This document shows, piece after piece, positions 1 to 4,989 of a stretch of DNA of 7,663 nt. The notes under the pieces were generated by a model that made no database searches, was not told the DNA's origin, and saw only the letters and a list, made by a program, of their open reading frames with translations. Every line of letters begins with the position of its first letter. The stretch's first letter is position 1. The translations under genes and the position numbers were made by a program. Source of the DNA: CALZFJ01 sp964459845 (lineage in GTDB: Bacteria; Bacteroidota; Bacteroidia; Bacteroidales; Muribaculaceae); the NCBI GenBank assembly GCA_964459845.1, contig CAYWOC010000052.1:1-7663 (forward strand), given 5' to 3'.

Positions 1-55
1 GTCGAAAGACAACTGAGTTACAGTCAGTCCCATTTGGCCACTCTGGTAACCACCC
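1..55 (-). tRNA. tRNA-Tyr (GTA), partial, 3' part outside window
   Basis: Read on the minus strand, the gene begins at 55 with acceptor strand GGGTGGT and a D arm closed by CCA/TGG. A perfect 5-bp anticodon stem ACTGA/TCAGT encloses loop CTGTAAC, so the anticodon is GTA (positions 21-19). The bases after the stem (TGTCTTTCGAC) start the long variable arm expected of a class II tRNA such as Tyr. The window ends inside that arm, so the T arm and 3' acceptor strand are missing. It lies 38 bp downstream of tRNA-Thr and is presumably co-transcribed with it. Confidence 0.9.
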
Positions 56-93
56 TTTGATTAGATTATTACTAACCCTTTCATATTTTCTTG

Positions 94-167
94 AGCCTCT
101 TGTCGGATTCGAACCAACGACCCCGAGATTACAAATCACGTGCTCTGGCCAACTGAGCTAAAGAGGC
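94..167 (-). tRNA. tRNA-Thr (TGT)
   Basis: A complete 74-nt cloverleaf reads on the minus strand. The acceptor stem is GCCTCTT/AAGAGGC (7 of 7 pairs), the D stem is GCTC/GAGC, the anticodon loop is TTTGTAA (anticodon TGT), and the T arm contains GGTTCGAATCC. The discriminator is T, and the next bases (CAA) are not CCA, so CCA must be added enzymatically. One pair of the anticodon stem (CGTGA/TCTCG) is a T-T mismatch. It is the first tRNA after the promoter at 212-240 and is followed by tRNA-Tyr. In Bacteroides this tRNA cluster leads into tuf, which would lie beyond the left edge. Confidence 0.95.
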
Positions 168-211
168 ATTTAGCATCCGCACATAAGCGGTGCTTCAATC
201 TTAAAGCGGTG

Positions 212-240
212 CAAAGTTAAGCATAATTCTCGAAATACAA
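212..240 (-). promoter_or_regulatory. Promoter for the tRNA-Thr/tRNA-Tyr cluster
   Basis: The minus strand has TAACTTTG (219-212), a perfect match to the Bacteroidetes -7 consensus TAnnTTTG. TTG of a TTTTG run lies at 240-238, 18 bp upstream; the usual spacing is 19-21. The expected start near 205 gives a leader of about 40 nt before tRNA-Thr. The tRNAs therefore need not depend on read-through from hpf. Confidence 0.7.
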
Positions 241-401
241 AACTTTATCGCATTTTTTTTCTTTTTTTTATGCGGTTTTTCCGTCTTGAACAAATTTGCA
301 ACAGCAGTTGTGCCACTTCTCGTTCATTCTGCCACAGAAAAACGAGTGGAGCGAGACCATACGCCACGCCCCACTTCCTATAGCTCGGCTTATATGCTAC
401 G
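241..401. other. hpf-tRNA intergenic region, no gene seen
   Basis: No convincing gene lies between the tRNA promoter and the hpf stop. The region has a T-rich stretch (250-270), a bulged inverted repeat around 313-349 (arms CTCGTT at 319-324 and AACGAG at 341-346), and a small CAAC/GTTG hairpin near 300-311. None is followed by a T tract on the minus strand, so no clear intrinsic terminator for hpf is visible. The repeats could stabilise the hpf mRNA 3' end or do nothing. Confidence 0.4.
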
Positions 402-698
402 TCACTTAGCCCCTTTCTTCAATTTTTCGAGCTGGCGTTCGAGAGCGTCGATGCACAAATCCACAGCCTCCTCGAAGCTGTCAGCAACCTTCGATGCAAA
501 CAGATCTTCATTATTCGGTATGGTCAATTTCACTCCAGCCTCTTTATTGTTAGAAGTTTCGGGTTTCACGACTTTAAGTGTGACATCCATAGCAGTCACA
601 TCCTCGTATCGGCGCGCCAATTTTTGTGCTTTCTTGTTGATAAACTCCTCCAGTTTTGCAGTAGCGTCGAAATGAATGTCTTTAATTCTAACTTCCAT
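402..698 (-). CDS. hpf: Short ribosome hibernation promoting factor (HPF/RaiA family)
   Basis: The 98-residue protein begins MEVRIKDIHFDAT and has the beta-alpha-beta-beta-beta-alpha pattern of the HPF/YfiA (sigma-54 modulation) family. An early helix EEFINKKAQKLARRY and a late helix FEEAVDLCIDALERQLEKL flank the sheet. Family members bind the 30S decoding channel and idle ribosomes in slow growth. The length fits the short form; the C-terminal dimerisation domain of long HPF (about 180 residues) is absent. The start is well fixed: AAGGAGG lies 5 nt upstream, and the ATG begins one base after the xerC stop. Such a strong SD is unusual in this phylum and lies inside the end of xerC. Co-transcription with xerC, and probably rpsU, is expected. 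Confidence 0.92.
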   Translation of the reverse strand: MEVRIKDIHFDATAKLEEFINKKAQKLARRYEDVTAMDVTLKVVKPETSNNKEAGVKLTIPNNEDLFASKVADSFEEAVDLCIDALERQLEKLKKGAK

Positions 699-699
699 A

Positions 700-1602
700 T
701 CATCCTCCTTTTTTTAATGCCCTCGGATGGGCAAGTTGATAATTAGATTTCAGTTCTCTAAAAGTTATATGTGTATATACCTGCGTTGCCGCAAGCGATT
801 CATGTCCTAAAAGCTCCTTCACGCTGTTGATGTTGGCTCCCCCGTTGAGCATCGCCGACGCAAATGTGTGACGCAGCACGTGCGGACTCTGCTTCGCCGA
901 CCCTCCGGCCTCTTCAAGGGCTCTCTTCACCACCCGCTCCACAAGCATAGGATAAAGCGGCTCACCGTTCTGCCTCACAAAGAATGTGCCAGTGTCGCCT
1001 ATGCCTGTCGTCGCCGCACGCAACTGCCGGTAGCGCACTATCCATTCGGCGAGTTCTCCGCCAAACGGCACAATCCGCTCCTTATTCCGCTTGCCAAGCG
1101 CTTTCAGCTCTTGCGCCTCTACATCCACCCACGCGTCTTGCAGACCTATCAGCTCTGCACGGCGCATCCCGGTAAAATACAGCATCAGCACAATAAGATG
1201 GTTACGGACTGCCGTGAAATCACTCTCATCCACATCACGGTCAAGAAACTCATTGATATTCTCATCCCTCACAAACTTGGGCAGCAACGGCCGCAGCTTT
1301 GCAAGTTCCACGTCTTTAGCAGGATTTTCTGCCACCGCACCTCTACGCATAAGATACTTGTAGAACGCCCGCACAGCTTGTATCTTCCTGCGCACCGTCC
1401 TCCCCGAGTCGCCTTGCGCCGACAGCCTCGCCATCCACTCGCGTACATCGCTCTGCGTGACGCTTGACGGATCAAATGTCTCGGCATCACCACCAACGAG
1501 AAACGAGACAAGCTGATTGAGGTCGTTACTATAAGACAAAACGGTACAAGTTGAAAGATTCAACTCATACCGTATATATTTTAAGAAATCCTCAATCAAC
1601 AT
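700..1602 (-). CDS. xerC: XerC-type tyrosine recombinase
   Basis: The 300-residue protein has the XerC/XerD length and layout. An N-terminal SAM-like core-binding domain (about 1-90) is followed by a catalytic domain (about 105-290). The active-site set is visible: Arg147 in GMRRAE, the lysine of GKRNKER (170-176), His241 and Arg244 in HVLRH, His267 in LGHES, and the Tyr276 nucleophile in QVYTH. These cytoplasmic enzymes resolve chromosome dimers at dif. The protein looks intact, and its place between rpsU and hpf is the conserved Bacteroidales core location, which argues against an integrase of a mobile element. XerC versus XerD cannot be settled here. The ATG at 1602 has no SD; a 6-bp hairpin ends immediately before it. 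A TAAATTTG at 1667-1660 could be an internal -7 box, but no -33 accompanies it. Confidence 0.9.
   Translation of the reverse strand: MLIEDFLKYIRYELNLSTCTVLSYSNDLNQLVSFLVGGDAETFDPSSVTQSDVREWMARLSAQGDSGRTVRRKIQAVRAFYKYLMRRGAVAENPAKDVELAKLRPLLPKFVRDENINEFLDRDVDESDFTAVRNHLIVLMLYFTGMRRAELIGLQDAWVDVEAQELKALGKRNKERIVPFGGELAEWIVRYRQLRAATTGIGDTGTFFVRQNGEPLYPMLVERVVKRALEEAGGSAKQSPHVLRHTFASAMLNGGANINSVKELLGHESLAATQVYTHITFRELKSNYQLAHPRALKKGG
704..710 (-). promoter_or_regulatory. Strong Shine-Dalgarno of hpf, inside xerC
   Basis: The minus strand reads AAGGAGG, then ATGAT, then the hpf ATG at 698. This is a full-strength anti-SD complement at ideal spacing. It is embedded in the final codons of xerC (Lys-Lys-Gly-Gly-stop). 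No other gene in the window has a comparable SD at its start, so this one is a deliberate-looking exception and also indicates translational coupling to xerC. Confidence 0.85.
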
Positions 1603-1633
1603 CGTAGCTCAATTTTTAGTTTTCTTTGCTACG
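1603..1633 (-). promoter_or_regulatory. Hairpin abutting the xerC start codon
   Basis: The minus strand reads CGTAGC (1633-1628), a 19-nt A-rich loop, and GCTACG (1608-1603), directly followed by the xerC ATG. The 6-bp perfect stem ends at the base before the start codon. It may expose or restrict initiation, but function is inferred from position only. Confidence 0.4.
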
Positions 1634-1678
1634 AATTTACGGAGAAGATTTCAGATATGCAAATTTATCAGGCAGTTT

Positions 1679-1870
1679 TTATTCTTCGTTGCGGTGCAGT
1701 TGCTGAACGTAGATAGCCTTCATCATCTTCTTGCGGTTAGTAACTGATGGTTTTTCAAATGCTTGACGCGCACGAAGCTCTTTCACAACACCTGTCTTCT
1801 CAAATTTTCTTTTGAATTTTTTAAGTGCTCTTTCGATGTTCTCGCCTTCTTTTACTTGTACAATAATCAT
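1679..1870 (-). CDS. rpsU: 30S ribosomal protein bS21
   Basis: The 63-residue basic protein starts MIIVQVKEGENIERALKKFK and continues through KRKFEKTGVVKELRARQAFE, which is the diagnostic bS21 sequence. The C-terminal basic tail is rich in Arg and Lys (TNRKKMMKAI). bS21 sits on the 30S platform near the 16S 3' end. In Bacteroidota, bS21 with bS18 and bS6 occludes the anti-SD, explaining why most mRNAs here lack SDs. The ATG at 1870 is preceded by an A/T-only leader without an SD. The gene is first of the rpsU-xerC-hpf block, with a promoter about 245 bp upstream and a structured leader between. No terminator follows, and 76 bp separate it from xerC. Confidence 0.97.
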   Translation of the reverse strand: MIIVQVKEGENIERALKKFKRKFEKTGVVKELRARQAFEKPSVTNRKKMMKAIYVQQLHRNEE

Positions 1871-1980
1871 TTTGTTTATAATTTTATTTATTTGTTTATT
1901 ATTCTGTTTTTGTCAAATCACTCTCTGCCTATTTTCCGGCCACACCGCCTTATATGCGCCACTTATAGACTGCACACACC

Positions 1981-2016
1981 GTGCCGATGCCCGCTGGCGG
2001 CACGCAGAGCTGCCGC
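1981..2016 (-). ncRNA. Pair of mutually exclusive hairpins in the rpsU leader
   Basis: Hairpin B pairs 2016-2011 with 2002-1997 (6 bp, 8-nt loop). Hairpin A pairs 2003-1998 with 1986-1981 (6 bp, 11-nt loop). Both are all or mostly G-C and share the middle arm. This cis-acting element is part of the leader, not a separate transcript. No T tract follows either, so transcription attenuation is not directly visible. Confidence 0.45.
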
Positions 2017-2018
2017 AA

Positions 2019-2093
2019 TTAAGTTGATATGTAATTCGTTTCCTTTCCTAAATTATTACCACAACCTCCTCTCAGTTGAGTGATTTCGTGCAT
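2019..2093 (-). CDS. Possible upstream ORF (leader peptide) of rpsU
   Basis: A 24-codon ORF starts at ATG 2093, about 17 nt after the predicted transcription start, and ends with TAA at 2021-2019. It begins MHEITQLRGGCGNN and has no recognised homologue. The stop is 2 nt before the first arm of hairpin B, so a ribosome finishing there would cover that arm and favour hairpin A. The AGGAGGT of the leader falls inside it as Arg-Gly-Gly codons. There is no SD, normal for this genome. A chance ORF of this size is quite possible. Confidence 0.25.
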   Translation of the reverse strand: MHEITQLRGGCGNNLGKETNYIST

Positions 2094-2115
2094 GGCAAAA
2101 TTGCCAAAGCGGTCG

Positions 2116-2146
2116 CAAAGTTACACATTTTCAGATATTCACGCAA
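2116..2146 (-). promoter_or_regulatory. Promoter of the rpsU-xerC-hpf block
   Basis: TAACTTTG (2123-2116, minus) matches TAnnTTTG exactly, and TTG lies at 2146-2144 with a 20-bp spacer, which is the consensus distance. The transcription start is expected near 2110. Just downstream the inverted repeat GGCAA/TTGCC (2094-2105) could act as an operator or a 5' RNA hairpin. Confidence 0.75.
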
Positions 2147-2357
2147 ATCTTTCTCATTTTTTTCTCATTTTTCAGCAAAAATTCCAGCAAAACCATCAAA
2201 ATAATTTGCATCAACTATTCTTTACTTACGATTATGTGCATAGCTCATCTTGTCCACGCCCAAATTGTTGCAATAATTGACAGTTGTTTTCGGTTTTCAT
2301 TCAAGCACATCATTACGAATAACCTTGACGAATGTTATTCTTCCACAGTTTCTACGT
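2147..2357. other. AT-rich intergenic region, no gene seen
   Basis: This stretch lies between the rpsU promoter and the stop of the broken minus-strand gene. The only clear structure is GAATAAC (2317-2323) and GTTATTC (2334-2340), a 7-bp stem with a 10-nt loop just downstream of that gene's stop. It lacks a following T tract, so it is at best a weak 3' end structure. No ORF here looks protein-like. Confidence 0.4.
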
Positions 2358-3091
2358 TTAATAAGCATTCCAATCATAATGTTTGTCAATTAATTCAAGT
2401 ATTGTTTCATCTGGAGTCAATCCGTCCTCTTTATCTTGCTCTTCTACCCATTCCAAGAATTTTTTGTATATTTCAGGACGCATATTTTCTTGTGGAGGGA
2501 ATTTCACTGATTCATTTTTTAGTACAGCACCATCCGGCTTTGTAACGAAAGGATTTACTGAAAATTCAAAATCCCTTATCCTCAAATTTCGGTTGTTCAT
2601 ACTGACAAAAATTGTATCTGAATTCTGCAACAATGGGAAAATCATATATGTGTCTGTACAGTTCATATCACGATATGGCGGTACTGTATAAGAATCCGTA
2701 ACGAGCCTTGCAGAAGCGACGCTATCAACAATTATTTGCCTATGACGCATTTCCTTATCGTTAAGGTGGGGGCTTATCACATGAAAATAAACCGTATCGC
2801 TAAAAGACAATTGTCGGCTTTTAGAAGTGCGTTTAACATCATTATTAATCACAAGACAATCTTTTCCGAAAAATTAATTGTTAAATTCCTTGATGGAGAA
2901 TCACTAAAACAAAATTCGTATGGAAAAAATCCATAGAAATGGAAAAAGGTTTCGCTACAACTGGCAACTATATCATTGGCTTGAATTTTTATATTAAACA
3001 AAAATATTGTGTTTGCAATCAACATGACAACTACCACAAGCTTGCATAAGCATCTTCTATTTTTTACACCAATCATCACAAAAGTCTTCAT
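2358..3091 (-). pseudogene. Frame-disrupted secreted or membrane-anchored protein, unknown family
   Basis: Two overlapping reading frames read best as one broken gene. The first (3091-2849, 80 codons) starts MKTFVMIGVKNRR and has a hydrophobic segment at about residues 18-34, a signal peptide or anchor. It then stops soon after NLTINFSEK. The second (2852-2358, 164 codons if started at GTG) encodes a beta-rich then helical C-terminal region with SFSDTVYFHVISP and ends in KHYDWNAY; it has no ATG near its start and no signal. Both frames are open together only at 2849-2873, which includes a T5 and an A4 tract. One extra base in the A4 tract would give continuous FSEKDCLVINNDVK and a protein of 244 residues. 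The alternative is two genes overlapping by GTGA. A sequencing error also fits. I recognise no family. The region is AT-rich compared with the neighbouring core genes. Confidence 0.5.
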
Positions 3092-3394
3092 GTAAATATT
3101 TTTTGTTTTAGAAAAACTGCTTAAACAATTTCACCTGTTGCCATATTCAAATTCATAAAACATTTATGTTTAAACAGTTACGCATATTGTTGTTTTTTAT
3201 CAATTAAGTAGTGACCGAACTATTAAGTTCAAATCATTGCATGCGCAACTTCATCGCAAATTCCGCCATAATACTTGGAATATGCAAGGATTAACCGAAC
3301 ATCGAGTGTGAATGAACTCGGGACGACTACCATGCATTTCGCTTAAAATAAGTTATTATCGCATCACGACTAACGCGTCTACTACACTTGCGCA
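3092..3394. other. Intergenic region with palindromes and an unexplained non-genic block
   Basis: The left part is AT-rich. It contains AAACAT/ATGTTT (3158-3171, 2-nt loop) overlapping a perfect palindrome TGTTTAAACA (3167-3176), about 70-85 bp upstream of the broken gene. From about 3205 to 3360 the composition becomes more balanced and looks like decayed coding or repeat DNA. A 34-codon minus frame (3333-3229) contains the protein-like stretch LILAYSKYYGGICDEVAHAM, but it is too short to call a gene. I see no tRNA, terminator or transposase. Confidence 0.4.
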
Positions 3395-3928
3395 TCAGAA
3401 ATTCAAGCCAAGCTCGAAGGCTTTGCCGGGATAGATGGAGCGTTCTATGTCCTCACGCCTCCAGCAGCCTACGGCCTCTATCGTGCCACAGTTCTCCCAC
3501 TGCATGTATGCCGTGAAACGGGCGAAGAATACTCTTGCGCCGTCAGCCGACTCGGCAGTCTCATCAGCCATAGTCAATAGCAAAGCTGACTTTTTGCCAC
3601 CTTGAAGCGCAGAATTATTGGCATAAAAGCGGTCAATCACAGCCTTGACCTGCGCGTTTATGTTATAGTAGTAAACGGGCGATACAAATACTATAGCGTC
3701 TGCTTCAAGTATATGCGGATTCAACTCCTGCATATCGTCCTTGAAAACGCATCCATTACCCTTATTGATGCAGGTGTCGCAGCCGATGCATCCATGCACC
3801 TGCTTGAATGCGGCATCAAAGCGACACACTTCATGTCCAGCCTTTTCTGCTCCTTCTATAAATTTGTCGGCAAGCAATGCCGAAGTGCCACACTTATGGG
3901 CACTGCCAGTTATTACAGTAATCTTCAT
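3395..3928 (-). CDS. Flavodoxin-fold NAD(P)H-dependent reductase, iron-sulfur flavoprotein-like
   Basis: With the start at 3928 the protein has 177 residues and begins MKITVITGSAHKCGTS. This is strand 1 and the phosphate-binding loop (8-16) of the FMN-binding flavodoxin-like reductase family. SPVYYYNINAQVKAVIDRF (83-101) is the second family signature near the flavin. Between them, Cys47, Cys50, Cys53 and Cys60 form C-x2-C-x2-C-x6-C, which resembles the compact cluster motif of archaeal-type iron-sulfur flavoproteins. A cytoplasmic two-electron to one-electron carrier or quinone/FMN reductase role is inferred; the substrate is unknown. An upstream ATG at 3961 would overlap the -7 box and adds an unrelated MCYYQHNNKTT, so it is rejected. 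The gene is divergent from the exported protein at 4040, and no terminator is evident after it. Confidence 0.85.
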   Translation of the reverse strand: MKITVITGSAHKCGTSALLADKFIEGAEKAGHEVCRFDAAFKQVHGCIGCDTCINKGNGCVFKDDMQELNPHILEADAIVFVSPVYYYNINAQVKAVIDRFYANNSALQGGKKSALLLTMADETAESADGARVFFARFTAYMQWENCGTIEAVGCWRREDIERSIYPGKAFELGLNF

Positions 3929-3958
3929 AGTAGTTTTATTGTTGTGTTGATAATAGCA

Positions 3959-3966
3959 CAAATATA
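3959..3966 (-). promoter_or_regulatory. -7 box of the flavoprotein gene
   Basis: The minus strand has TATATTTG, an exact TAnnTTTG. A start near 3952 would give a leader of about 24 nt. No TTG is present at 19-21 bp upstream, so the -33 element is weak or degenerate. Confidence 0.6.
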
Positions 3967-4010
3967 CTTATTTTTCAGCGTTTTCCTCATCTGTAACTCA
4001 TTATTTTTTT

Positions 4011-4018
4011 TATATTTG
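4011..4018 (+). promoter_or_regulatory. -7 box of the exported protein gene
   Basis: TATATTTG on the plus strand is the same sequence as the divergent box at 3966-3959. A start near 4025 leaves a leader of about 15 nt before ATG 4040. No consensus -33 TTG is found at 19-21 bp. The short leader and this box decide the start codon over the much longer open frame that runs back through the flavoprotein gene. Confidence 0.6.
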
Positions 4019-4039
4019 CACAAATTTCCAAGTTCCATT

Positions 4040-4855
4040 ATGGATATTCGCAGACTCATATTATTTCTACTTGCTGCCACACATATATTATATATGGCAG
4101 CACAAGACCTCATCGGCAGCAAATCATCGGGCAGAAACGCATCTGCCGCTACAAACCTCGCGCAACCCAGCTTCAACCTATCAGACTCCATACGCATCAT
4201 CAGCGGTGATTTTTCTGGTATAGCAATGCGCAGTTCCGCTTTCCCTGATGGCTCGTCCATGCCCAATCCGCTCCACCAAGACTTCTACTCGTCGGGGGTA
4301 TTATCCTCATGGGAAGGTGGCGCAATATATGGCACAAGCCACTACTCGGAATTGCCTGCGCTCGGGAATATACTGTCAGCATCAGCAATGTTCAACCATA
4401 AAGTCGGCAAATTCACGTTTTCGGCAGCCATATATGGCTCAAAATATCATTTCGACAACAGCATCCACAACGATTTTGGCATATCAGGCAGATTTTCCTA
4501 CCGCATGAACGACAAACTCACATTCAACGTCTTCGGCAACTACTCCAGAAACAATGTTTTCCATTCCGCGGCAGCATTGCCCTACACCAGCCAATCGACC
4601 TACGGCACATCAGTCACATATTCGCCAAGCGACAAGTTCAGCATCGAGGCAGGAGTGAGGCAACGTTATAACCCGATGAGCGGACGATGGGAGCTTGTAC
4701 CGATTGTCGCACCTGCGGTAAATCTCAGCGGAGCCAAAGTCTCAGCCGACTTTGGCGGACTTATCTACGACATGGTCCGCTCCGCAACAGATGGCGGCAT
4801 TCACCGCTCAAATCCCACGATAGCACCGCCCAAGCCTCCAATACAAGTGCGTTGA
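4040..4855 (+). CDS. Exported beta-rich protein, probable outer-membrane protein, unknown function
   Basis: The 271-residue protein begins MDIRRLILFLLAATHILYMA with a clear signal peptide, probably cleaved near residue 21 (MAA/QD). The mature part is rich in Gly, Ser, Tyr and Phe. It shows alternating hydrophobic strands separated by short turns, for example KFTFSAAIYGSKYHF, KLTFNVFGNYSR and KFSIEAGVRQRYNP, which is typical of a small outer-membrane beta-barrel or a barrel-derived Bacteroidales surface protein. It ends in a proline-rich tail NPTIAPPKPPIQVR without the usual C-terminal aromatic residue of a barrel. The frame is open further upstream to 3602 but only as the shadow of the flavoprotein gene. 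I cannot name a family. It is followed 134 bp later by guaA, which has its own promoter, so no operon is implied. Confidence 0.75.
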   Translation: MDIRRLILFLLAATHILYMAAQDLIGSKSSGRNASAATNLAQPSFNLSDSIRIISGDFSGIAMRSSAFPDGSSMPNPLHQDFYSSGVLSSWEGGAIYGTSHYSELPALGNILSASAMFNHKVGKFTFSAAIYGSKYHFDNSIHNDFGISGRFSYRMNDKLTFNVFGNYSRNNVFHSAAALPYTSQSTYGTSVTYSPSDKFSIEAGVRQRYNPMSGRWELVPIVAPAVNLSGAKVSADFGGLIYDMVRSATDGGIHRSNPTIAPPKPPIQVR

Positions 4856-4923
4856 ATCCCTACGGTCGATTTGGGTTTGGCTAAAAATTCGAGCTGCCGC
4901 CAATCATCATCGGCAATAGTCTT

Positions 4924-4953
4924 TTGTTCTTATTGCAAAAAATAGTACCTTTG
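4924..4953 (+). promoter_or_regulatory. guaA promoter
   Basis: TTG (4924-4926, within TTTTG), a 19-bp spacer and TACCTTTG (4946-4953) form a full Bacteroidetes promoter. A start near 4960 gives a leader of about 30 nt, A-rich and without an SD. There is no room for a purine riboswitch between this start and the guaA ATG. Confidence 0.8.
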
Positions 4954-4989
4954 TAAGCATAAACTGAAACCCAACAAAAAGCCAATATA

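Larger units (their letters stand above)
1871..2110 (-). promoter_or_regulatory. Long structured 5' leader of rpsU
   Basis: From the predicted start near 2110 to the rpsU ATG the RNA is about 240 nt, long for this phylum. In order on the minus strand it holds a GGCAA/TTGCC inverted repeat (2105-2094), a 24-codon ORF (2093-2019), an AGGAGGT (2070-2064) and a GC-rich block (2016-1935). The final stretch is A/T-rich and unstructured. In the GC-rich block, GCGGCA (2016-2011) can pair with TGCCGC (2002-1997). The overlapping GTGCCG (2003-1998) can instead pair with CGGCAC (1986-1981). Only one of the two hairpins can form at a time. CCGCC of the shared arm also complements GGCGG near 1950-1946. 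This is the architecture of a switching leader. I do not recognise it as a named RNA family. Confidence 0.5.

Noticed and set aside
94..167. T-T mismatch in the tRNA-Thr anticodon stem as a sign of a pseudo-tRNA.
   Set aside because: All other arms are intact, the gene lies in its conserved place and has a promoter; one mismatch is tolerable.
868..1467. Long plus-strand open frames opposite xerC.
   Set aside because: They are antisense shadows of a clear tyrosine recombinase, with compositions rich in His, Arg and Pro and no own start signals.
1660..1667. TAAATTTG as an internal promoter for xerC.
   Set aside because: It matches TAnnTTTG, but there is no TTG at the right distance and the region is AT-rich, so chance is likely.
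3602..4039. In-frame upstream extension of the exported protein (417-codon open frame).
   Set aside because: It overlaps the flavoprotein gene on the other strand. ATG 4040 has a good signal peptide and a -7 box just upstream.
4687..4884. Alternative frame at the 3' end of the exported protein ending NPYGRFGFG, which could suggest a frameshifted C-terminus.
   Set aside because: The main frame stays protein-like to its stop and ends in a credible proline-rich tail. No homopolymer slip site is obvious; homologues would be needed to reopen this.
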